NCBI GenBank assembly: GCA_964534765.1
Contig: CAZHRJ010000124.1
Coordinates: 1 to 8,823 of the forward strand
Reading direction: 5' to 3'
DNA length: 8,823 nucleotides
From: CAZHRJ01 sp964534765
GTDB taxonomy: Bacteria > Lindowbacteria > 2-12-FULL-62-27
Below are positions 1 through 6,039 of the stretch, in pieces. The position numbers and the translations under genes are program-made. How positions within the stretch are numbered: position 1 is the stretch's first letter; the number at the start of each line of letters is the position of its first letter. The notes beneath the pieces are model-generated. The model ran no database searches. It saw only the letters and a program-made list of their open reading frames with translations, and was not told where the DNA came from.

Positions 1-1185
1 CCCAACGCGTCACTGCTTGTCATACCGGCGCTTGTTTGGATCTGGATGAATGGAAACACGTTGTTGCCATTCAACCCTCAACGTCATTCCCGCGAAAGCG
101 GGAATCCAGTCCATGTCGGCGCGGGTTTGGACAACCTGATTCGATCCGGGATATTTCTGGGGCCGCTGCTCATCCCGGTCATTCTGGTCGGCGTTCGGAA
201 TCACCATGTGAGCGGGGAATGGGTATGGGTGACGTCGACGGGCGGCGAAGTGGTGTACATCGGGACATTGGATGGGGGAGGGGGATACGTTTCGCCGCCG
301 TTTGTGAATCCCCATCCCGACACCGAACATGACGACTTCCGGCGGAAGGCCGAAGAAATCCTCGGCCGGCCCCCACGGGTGTCGGAAGTGTCGGATTTCT
401 GGATCCGCGAAGCCGCCATCCGCATCAGGGCCAACCCTGAATCCTATCTCAAACTCCTTGCCCAAAAGGCCGCCGCGTTCATCCATATCGACGAACCACC
501 CGACAACTACGATTATTCATTCGCCCGGCGATACAGTTTCATCCTCCGACTGCCCCTGACCTCGATCGCGTTCGTTTTACCCCTGGCCCTCCTGGGACTG
601 GCAATGTCCATCCGGCGCGCCCGGCTATGGATTTTGCCAGTCGGTTTTCTTGCGGCCTATTTTCTAAGTGTCCTCATTTTCTATCAGAGCTACCGGTTCC
701 GTCTTCCGGCGATTCCCAGCATGCTCATTCTGGCGGGCGTGGCGTCGGCCGGGCTGATCGACCTTGTTCGAGCGCGACGCGGCAAGGCGCTGGTGGCGGC
801 GGCCTTTATCCTCGGCCTGTCTGTGGCGATCACGCGCCTGCCGATCCCACGGCCCACCGAACTGGACGCGGCCATCGCGGCCATCAATTACGCAAGCGGA
901 CTGAAACCCAAAGGCCGCCTGGACGCGGCCGCGAAAATTCTTCAGGACGCACAGCGCATCAATCCCAACCACGCCCCGCTGGTCCGGGCGCTGGCCGACA
1001 TCCACATGGATCGGAACGACTGCCGATCCGCCATCCCGCTCTATCGAATGCTCACGGTCAATCCGGTCTACGGCCCGGCCGCCTATCAGAACCTCGCGTA
1101 CTGCCACACCAAACTCGCCCAGCCGGAATTGGCCCTGGAGGCGATACGAAAATTGGCGGCCATTCAGGCGGCGACCAAACAGTGA
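1..1185 (+). CDS. GT39/PMT-like membrane glycosyltransferase with C-terminal TPR region (5' end cut by window)
   Basis: The frame is open from base 1, with residues PNASLLVIPALVWIW before the first ATG at 46, so the gene starts outside the window and that ATG is probably internal. The visible 394 residues end at TGA 1183-1185. Numbering from base 1, there are hydrophobic helices near residues 3-16 and 50-66, several between about 185 and 230, and more at about 237-252 and 262-279. Between them lies a soluble region with NPESYLKLLAQK and PPDNYDYSFARRYS, which resembles the stretch after the catalytic membrane domain of dolichyl-phosphate-mannose-type (GT39/GT83) transferases. Residues from about 300 on form TPR-like helix pairs (AAAKILQDAQRINPNHA; CRSAIPLYRMLTVNP; ALEAIRKLAAIQ). 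The catalytic N-terminal part is not visible, so substrate and activity are unknown; transfer of a lipid-linked sugar at the membrane is the family expectation. A REP-like palindrome is translated in frame near residues 42-52. Confidence 0.72.
   Translation, partial: PNASLLVIPALVWIWMNGNTLLPFNPQRHSRESGNPVHVGAGLDNLIRSGIFLGPLLIPVILVGVRNHHVSGEWVWVTSTGGEVVYIGTLDGGGGYVSPPFVNPHPDTEHDDFRRKAEEILGRPPRVSEVSDFWIREAAIRIRANPESYLKLLAQKAAAFIHIDEPPDNYDYSFARRYSFILRLPLTSIAFVLPLALLGLAMSIRRARLWILPVGFLAAYFLSVLIFYQSYRFRLPAIPSMLILAGVASAGLIDLVRARRGKALVAAAFILGLSVAITRLPIPRPTELDAAIAAINYASGLKPKGRLDAAAKILQDAQRINPNHAPLVRALADIHMDRNDCRSAIPLYRMLTVNPVYGPAAYQNLAYCHTKLAQPELALEAIRKLAAIQAATKQ
86..105. repeat. REP/dRS3-like palindromic repeat (ATTCCCGC-GAAA-GCGGGAAT)
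   Basis: A perfect 8-bp inverted repeat, ATTCCCGC at 86-93 and GCGGGAAT at 98-105, encloses a GAAA loop. The flanks (CGTC before, CCAGTCCATG after) also match the common form of this dispersed element. Its translations give the familiar peptides HSRESGNP on the + strand and DWIPAFAGMT on the - strand, which turn up as spurious ORF pieces in many bacterial genomes. The 20-bp core is the type called dRS3 in Neisseria; related copies occur widely in Gram-negative genomes. Here it sits inside the reading frame of the glycosyltransferase-like gene instead of an intergenic region. Confidence 0.8.
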
Positions 1186-1199
1186 GGATGAGGGAGGGA

Positions 1200-1230
1200 T
1201 TCACCGCAGAAGGCGCAGAGTTCACGCAGG
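1200..1230. repeat. Possible intergenic repeat fragment (caccgcag-aggcgcagag-cacgcag type) in convergent gap
   Basis: The 45-bp gap between the two convergent stop codons (1186-1230) contains a purine-skewed run with loosely repeated units: caccgcag, ggcgcagag, cacgcagg. This wording resembles a dispersed intergenic repeat often seen in environmental bacterial genomes (typically caccgcagagacgcagag). Only one copy is visible here, so the assignment rests on recognition. I see no GC-rich hairpin followed by a T-run, so no intrinsic terminator can be called for either gene. Confidence 0.3.
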
Positions 1231-4116
1231 TCAGCGAATCAGGAGAAGATGGTCGCGGAGGGCTCGAAGCTGCTTCTCCGAGTTTCCCTCCAAAACGTCG
1301 GGCAGGGGAGTCTGGCCGGCGGCAAAGAAAGTCGGCATGCGGGTGCCGGGCAGGAGTTTGTTGGGATCGGCCAGCCAGTCGATGATCCAGTCGGGATCCA
1401 GACGCGTTTTGGCCATCGATAAATCCGGCGCCAGATCGCCCGCCGCGCGGCCCGGCGGACGCTGCGATCCGACCATGTGACATTTCATGCACTGAAGCTG
1501 GTCAAACATCTGCCGGCCGGCCGAGGCCAGCGCCGGATCGGGCCGATGGTGATCCCTGGGCCGGTAGACCATCTGAACCTCGTCCAACGCCTGAAAATAA
1601 TTGACCAGCGCCGTCGCTTCCTCATCCGTAAATCCGAATGTCGGCATCCGGACGTCCAGCCACGGCCGGATCGTCGTGGGCGATTTTAAAAACTCGTAGA
1701 GCCAGTACCCCTGAACTTTCCGGCCCTCCCCCCATAGAATCGGGGGCGCAAGGCCCGGGTCGTCCGTGTAATAGGCGCGAATGCCGCCGTCGTGGCCGTC
1801 GAGCGTATGACAGCCGTAACAGTTATTGTCCCGCGCGAGGCGCCGGCCCTTTTCGATTGTCTGTTCGCGGGGCGAGAGGAGCCTCTGTTTTTCCGGCCGG
1901 ACACGGTCTTTGGTCAGGGACAGGATATGGGTGACGAGGGGTTTGATCTGATGGGGCGTAAGATCGAAATTCGGCATGCGGAGTTTATCAAGCCGGCCTT
2001 TTTCCCTGCCGTGATCGAACGACCGGGGATCGGTCAGTTTCTGGGCAAACCAGCTGAGCCGGTCATGCGAAATGTGCATCCCGCCAAAATCGAGTTTGTC
2101 CAGGTCCTTGCTGCCCTCTTCCGACAGCTCCGTGCCGATCGGGTTTGTTTTTTCGAATCCGGAAATGTCATGACAGCCAAAACAGCCGTAATGCGCGATC
2201 AGCCGGTCGCCGGCGGCGATCCATTTTTCCTTCCCGGACATTTTCCCCAGTTTTTCGCCAATGGCCTCCTGGGTCGTCTTGGCCGACCAGAATTCCCGCA
2301 GGATGTCATCCGCGCCGGCCGATGAAGCGTCCGGCACGGCAGCGGCGTCGAAGTCCGGATTTCTCAGACTCGCCAGGTACGCGGCCACATCCGACGCTTC
2401 CGCGTCCGTCAGTCTCAGGCTGGGCATCTTGGTCTGCGGGAAATACCACTGAGGATGGCGAATCCACGTGTAGAGCCAGTTTCTGTCCTTGATCTTGCTC
2501 CCTATGGCCGACAGGTCCGGGCCGAATTCATTGGCGGTCTTGCCGGAATCCGACATCGAGTGGCAACCGAGACATCCGACCCTTTCAAATATTTCCCGGC
2601 CTCGGGTCGCTGATGGCGATGCCGACTGTGACGCGTCGAATTTCGTCAGAGATTTCGAGCGGTCGTAGAGGTACGCGGTGATGGCGACGATCTCGGCGTC
2701 GGATCGGCGGATATCCTCCGGGGTCGACGTATTCGAGAGATCAAAAAACCTCGGCATCCGCGTGGTCGGGCGGAACGATTTCGGATTCTTCAGCCATTTC
2801 TTGACCCAGTCCGCCGACACTTTTTCGTGGATATGCGTCAGCGGCGGCCCGGGTTTTCGTAGATCGGTAAATCCCGCGGTCTTGTGGCATCCGTAACAAC
2901 CGTAATCCTCGAATGCCCGCCGGCCCGCATTCAGGAGATTGGCCTCTGGAATTTCAACCACACCCTGATGGCACTTGAGGCACGACGCCTCCACCATCTC
3001 GCCGGGATACATGGTGTAGTCCCAGAGAAAATCCGACAGATGCTCGTGATCCAGCGGCTTGAATTTGTATTTTTTCTTCCAGGCCGCCCGCTGGCTGTCG
3101 TCTCCGGGCGTGTGGCCGGCGTCGAGGAAGGACACCGCCTGGCCGGCGCCGGCATGACAGGCCGAACAGCCGAATTTGTCGACCGGATGTTTTGATCCGG
3201 CGGCGACATAGAGATCCAGTCGCGGGTGCGCGCGGTACGGCTGGACGCGAAACGCCGGACTGGGATTGTCGTCATCATATCCCAGCTTCCTCACGGTCCC
3301 CTCCGCGTCCTTGACGCTCGGCCGGTCAATTCCCAGGTGACAGGTCTGGCACCGGTCGACTTTTCCGACGACCAGGAAATTGTAATCGTCGAACAAATCC
3401 GGCAGGACGACCTGCTGGATTTTGGTGGTGGGTGCGATGAAATCGATGATGGGTGCGTTGAGAAGTTTTTGGACCGGCGTAGCCGTCAATTTCCTGATTT
3501 TGGCCCCCAGCCGCTGGCTCTCCATTTCGGCGCGGTCCAGCGCCTTCTTGAGTTCCTCCTGCCGGGCCGTGAACGCGGCGACCTCGATCATCCGCGATTT
3601 GACGACCTGTTCCTGCCGCATGAACGCCTCTTTGGATTCGAGAAATATTTTTTCGATTTTTTGAAACTCTTTCAGAGCCTTTTCATTTGGCCCGTGTTTG
3701 ACCGATTCCTCGTACCGGAACCGGCCGGCGTCGAGTTCCGATTTGGCGAAAGCCATCACGGTTTTTTTCTTCTCGAGTCCGGCCTGTGCGTGAGCCCATT
3801 CTTTTTTAGCGGCGTCGAATGTGACCCATTTTTCGAGATGGGGAAATTTGAATGACGCGATTTCGGCGGCGATGTCTTTTTTCAACTGCGCGATTTTTTC
3901 CTGGTCGATCTTGTCCTTCGCCTGACCCAGTTCCAGCTTGGCGATCGCCCGTTCGCGTTTCATGAAGCGCCGCTGATATCGTTTCCAGTCCCGGTCATAG
4001 TCCTGCCAGCTCATCCACCCGATCACGGCCACCATCGACACCGCTGATAGAAAAAAAACCGCGTGCACGGCTTCCGGGGTCCGGAAATATTTGTCCGCGG
4101 GCGGTTTCTGGGCCAC
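1231..4116 (-). CDS. Membrane-anchored octahaem cytochrome c, putative electron-exit subunit of the Rieske/cytochrome b complex
   Basis: This 961-residue protein starts at GTG 4116-4114 and ends at TGA 1233-1231. One uncleaved membrane helix lies at about residues 17-35. A long, highly charged, probably helical or coiled-coil segment follows (about 42-212). Eight CxxCH haem sites come next: CQTCH 256, CSACH 317, CLKCH 379, CYGCH 407, CLGCH 515, CFGCH 645, CYGCH 766 and CMKCH 876. The last five are each followed 47-69 residues later by an R/K-MP motif (Met 454, 564, 714, 824, 927), the usual distal ligand of class I cytochromes c. The first three lack this and sit among many His residues (297, 310, 335, 356, 359), so bis-His ligation is likely. 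It is the last gene of the operon, 16 bp after the subunit IV-like gene, and replaces the cytochrome c1/f that is absent. Inferred role: taking electrons from the Rieske centre and passing them to periplasmic acceptors. No NrfA-type CxxCK site and no second helix are seen. Confidence 0.93.
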   Translation of the reverse strand: MAQKPPADKYFRTPEAVHAVFFLSAVSMVAVIGWMSWQDYDRDWKRYQRRFMKRERAIAKLELGQAKDKIDQEKIAQLKKDIAAEIASFKFPHLEKWVTFDAAKKEWAHAQAGLEKKKTVMAFAKSELDAGRFRYEESVKHGPNEKALKEFQKIEKIFLESKEAFMRQEQVVKSRMIEVAAFTARQEELKKALDRAEMESQRLGAKIRKLTATPVQKLLNAPIIDFIAPTTKIQQVVLPDLFDDYNFLVVGKVDRCQTCHLGIDRPSVKDAEGTVRKLGYDDDNPSPAFRVQPYRAHPRLDLYVAAGSKHPVDKFGCSACHAGAGQAVSFLDAGHTPGDDSQRAAWKKKYKFKPLDHEHLSDFLWDYTMYPGEMVEASCLKCHQGVVEIPEANLLNAGRRAFEDYGCYGCHKTAGFTDLRKPGPPLTHIHEKVSADWVKKWLKNPKSFRPTTRMPRFFDLSNTSTPEDIRRSDAEIVAITAYLYDRSKSLTKFDASQSASPSATRGREIFERVGCLGCHSMSDSGKTANEFGPDLSAIGSKIKDRNWLYTWIRHPQWYFPQTKMPSLRLTDAEASDVAAYLASLRNPDFDAAAVPDASSAGADDILREFWSAKTTQEAIGEKLGKMSGKEKWIAAGDRLIAHYGCFGCHDISGFEKTNPIGTELSEEGSKDLDKLDFGGMHISHDRLSWFAQKLTDPRSFDHGREKGRLDKLRMPNFDLTPHQIKPLVTHILSLTKDRVRPEKQRLLSPREQTIEKGRRLARDNNCYGCHTLDGHDGGIRAYYTDDPGLAPPILWGEGRKVQGYWLYEFLKSPTTIRPWLDVRMPTFGFTDEEATALVNYFQALDEVQMVYRPRDHHRPDPALASAGRQMFDQLQCMKCHMVGSQRPPGRAAGDLAPDLSMAKTRLDPDWIIDWLADPNKLLPGTRMPTFFAAGQTPLPDVLEGNSEKQLRALRDHLLLIR

Positions 4117-4132
4117 AATCAGTTCCGGAGTC

Positions 4133-5212
4133 TCATATATTGAAGAAAAATTCCGTGACGGCGACGAAGTATTTCAGGTTAAAGAGCCATCGGCAGATCA
4201 TTTTGATGGGCAGAAGCATCATCATGAGGAAATGGAACATGAACACGTTGTAACGCAGAATCCCCATCTTCGCGGCAAAGTCCTTGAAAACCGTCTTGCC
4301 GAGCAATCCCGGAAGAACAAAAACATATCCGGCCAGAATCAACAGCCCCCACATCTCCCGGACCAGCCAGTGATGCGGCATGCCGGTGCCGAGCAGCTTG
4401 ATGTAGATGATCTCGCTTAAATTGATGTTCACCAGCGGCTCGACTTTGTGCACGTCCCAGTACTCGTAAGGCCCGAAAAAATTCCAGTTGGGGCCGCGGA
4501 AAAACGTGCCGAGCATGATCAGCGTCACCCAGAGAAATAAAAATCCGAAGAGGTAGATCGTGATGGCCATCCGGCGCTGGTGGAACGAGTAGTATCCGGT
4601 GCCGCGGGTGTTGAGGTCCATGTAGGGAATGCAGATGAGGCCCGTGATGATCAGCGTCGGAAACACGACGCCGGCCAGCCACGGATCGAAATAGACCAGC
4701 ATTTCCTGCAGACCCAGAAAATACCACGGCGCCTTCGATGGGTTCGGCGCCTTGAACGGGCTGGCGGGCTGTTCGAGCGGAGCTTTCAGCTCGATCGACC
4801 AGACGGTGAGGATCACGCCGACGATTACGGCGCATAAGAATTCGATGTAGACCAGGTCGGGCCAGACAAAAATCGTCTCGTTGCCCTCTTTTTCCATAGG
4901 CGGCAGGCCACGCTCCATCCGCTCGTCGTTGATCGCGGCCTGCCGAAGCGCCACCCAGACGCAAAACCCGGAAAGAAACAGCATGATCGTGATCGGCACG
5001 TTGTCCGGTTTGGCCACGATGTGCTTGAAATTCGGATCGAGCAGAGAGGCGCAATAGAAGACCACCGCCGCGGCCAGGATCAGGGCGGAGACGATGGGCC
5101 GGGAGACGATGCGGTAATATTTGAGAACGAGAAAGAAAGCGACGGCGGTGAGCGGCAAAAAGAACGTGGGCGCCGAAACGGCGTTGATGAGGTGTTTGAG
5201 CTGGTCGACCAC
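4133..5212 (-). CDS. Cytochrome b C-terminal domain / subunit IV-like protein with N-terminal three-helix extension
   Basis: This 359-residue integral membrane protein provides the C-terminal half of a split cytochrome b, which shares the quinol-oxidation (Qo) site with the b6-like protein. The core starts near residue 113 with a helix at about 118-140. The Qo motif follows as APWYFLGLQEML (residues 161-172), in place of the canonical PEWY. More helices lie at about 178-196, 214-236, 283-303 and 322-345. A loop of about 45 residues (238-283) with GPYEYWD and LVNINLSEI separates two of them. Three further helices (about 12-31, 38-57, 70-90) precede the core. Classical subunit IV (PetD) is about 160 residues with three helices, so this protein is much enlarged. 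No CxxCH site is present. The start is GTG 5212-5210, overlapping the TAG of the upstream cytochrome b gene by one base, which suggests translational coupling. The family is clear; the role of the extension is unknown. Confidence 0.9.
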   Translation of the reverse strand: MVDQLKHLINAVSAPTFFLPLTAVAFFLVLKYYRIVSRPIVSALILAAAVVFYCASLLDPNFKHIVAKPDNVPITIMLFLSGFCVWVALRQAAINDERMERGLPPMEKEGNETIFVWPDLVYIEFLCAVIVGVILTVWSIELKAPLEQPASPFKAPNPSKAPWYFLGLQEMLVYFDPWLAGVVFPTLIITGLICIPYMDLNTRGTGYYSFHQRRMAITIYLFGFLFLWVTLIMLGTFFRGPNWNFFGPYEYWDVHKVEPLVNINLSEIIYIKLLGTGMPHHWLVREMWGLLILAGYVFVLPGLLGKTVFKDFAAKMGILRYNVFMFHFLMMMLLPIKMICRWLFNLKYFVAVTEFFFNI

Positions 5213-6030
5213 TACAGCGCTTTCTGCGGAAAATCGTCCGTGGGCGCCGATATTCCTCCGTCTTTTCGGACGCGCCAGAAATGGACAGCCATGAGCGTCG
5301 CGGCGGCAAGGGGAATAAAGACGCAGTGAAGAACGTAAAATCGCAGGAGAGTCGCTTCGCCCACAAAAGGGCCGCCGAGGAGCACAAACCGGGCGTCGTC
5401 CATGGCGTGGATCAACGGAATGTCCTCGAATCCCAGAAGTCCGGGATTCAGCAGTTTCGATCCCGGTCCCTCATGGCCGACAAAGGGAGTGGCGCGGGCC
5501 ATGTTGGACCCGACGGTGATCGCCCAGATGGCGAGCTGATCCCACGGAAGAAGATACCCGGTAAACGAAAGAAGAAGCGTCAGGGTCAGGAGGACCACGC
5601 CGATTCCCCAGTTGAACTCCCGGGGCGGCTTGTAGGATCCCGTCAAAAAGACGCGGAGCATGTGAAGCCACACGGTGATGACCATCGCGTGCGCGCCCCA
5701 GCGGTGCAGCTCCCGCATGATGCCCAGCGGCACGTGTTCACGCAGGGCCAGGATGTCGTTATACGCGTATTCGCCGACCGGCCGGTAGTAGAACATGAGA
5801 AGGACGCCAGTGAGGGTTTCGACAAGAAACAGAAAGAAGGTAAGACCGCCCATGCACCAGGTGTAGGACAATTTCAGCGAGTGAGCCGGGACCTTGGTGG
5901 GATGAAGATGGAGAAAGAAATTGGTGAGGACAATAAGGACCCGGTTGCGCCGACTGTCCGGATATCCATGCCGGATGACCGATTTCCAAACCTGGGATTC
6001 CGTTACAGTGTCTCTAATCTTCTCCCACAT
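5212..6030 (-). CDS. Cytochrome b6-like protein (N-terminal half of split cytochrome b)
   Basis: This 272-residue protein carries the two b haems of the quinol oxidoreductase. The haem His pairs are H109 (in LHRWGAH) with H123 (in WLHMLR), and H235 (FYVLH) with H250 (AVHFWRVRKDGG). Their spacings of 14 and 15 residues are those of b6-type proteins; mitochondrial cytochrome b has 14 and 14. Cys59 in WCMGG aligns by eye with the b6 Cys35 motif YCLGG, which covalently holds the extra haem c_i/c_n. LTGSYKPPREFNW and SFTGYLLPWDQ are strong family motifs. Compared with b6 (about 215 residues), there is a longer N-terminus and about 25 extra residues in the loop before the fourth helix (around 183-222). 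The start at ATG 6030 follows a clear AGGAG site that directly abuts the Rieske stop codon. It would be called PetB- or QcrB-like. Confidence 0.95.
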   Translation of the reverse strand: MWEKIRDTVTESQVWKSVIRHGYPDSRRNRVLIVLTNFFLHLHPTKVPAHSLKLSYTWCMGGLTFFLFLVETLTGVLLMFYYRPVGEYAYNDILALREHVPLGIMRELHRWGAHAMVITVWLHMLRVFLTGSYKPPREFNWGIGVVLLTLTLLLSFTGYLLPWDQLAIWAITVGSNMARATPFVGHEGPGSKLLNPGLLGFEDIPLIHAMDDARFVLLGGPFVGEATLLRFYVLHCVFIPLAAATLMAVHFWRVRKDGGISAPTDDFPQKAL

Positions 6031-6034
6031 ACGG

Positions 6035-6039
6035 CTCCT
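6035..6039 (-). promoter_or_regulatory. Shine-Dalgarno site for the cytochrome b6-like gene
   Basis: On the - strand AGGAG directly follows the Rieske TAG, and four bases (CCGT) separate it from the ATG at 6030-6028. It fixes the start choice and shows that the two genes are translationally close-coupled within one transcript. Confidence 0.75.

Noticed and set aside
46..105. ATG at 46 as the real start of the glycosyltransferase gene, with the repeat marking its beginning
   Set aside because: The frame is open and hydrophobic upstream to base 1 with a typical PNA...LLVIPALVW helix, so the gene more likely begins outside the window.
86..105. Intrinsic terminator or CRISPR repeat
   Set aside because: The hairpin lacks a following T-run, lies inside an open frame, and has no second copy or spacer pattern nearby.
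627..1385. Long + strand open frame spanning the end of the glycosyltransferase gene and the start of the convergent gap
   Set aside because: It is Arg/Gly/Pro-rich shadow sequence of GC-rich coding DNA and overlaps two better-supported genes.
3226..3855. 209-codon + strand open frame opposite the octahaem cytochrome
   Set aside because: It lies antisense to the stalk and first haem region; its Phe/Leu/Arg-rich content mirrors Lys/Glu-rich codons of the real gene.
1231..4116. Octahaem hydroxylamine oxidoreductase, octahaem nitrite reductase or NrfA identity for the eight-haem protein
   Set aside because: There is no CxxCK site, no clustered haem packing of that family, and five haems have class I-type MP ligands spread over 500 residues.
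4179..5387. 402-codon - strand open frame overlapping both cytochrome b genes
   Set aside because: It is a frame-shifted shadow, rich in Arg and His, with no membrane pattern; the two cytochrome b frames hold all the conserved motifs.
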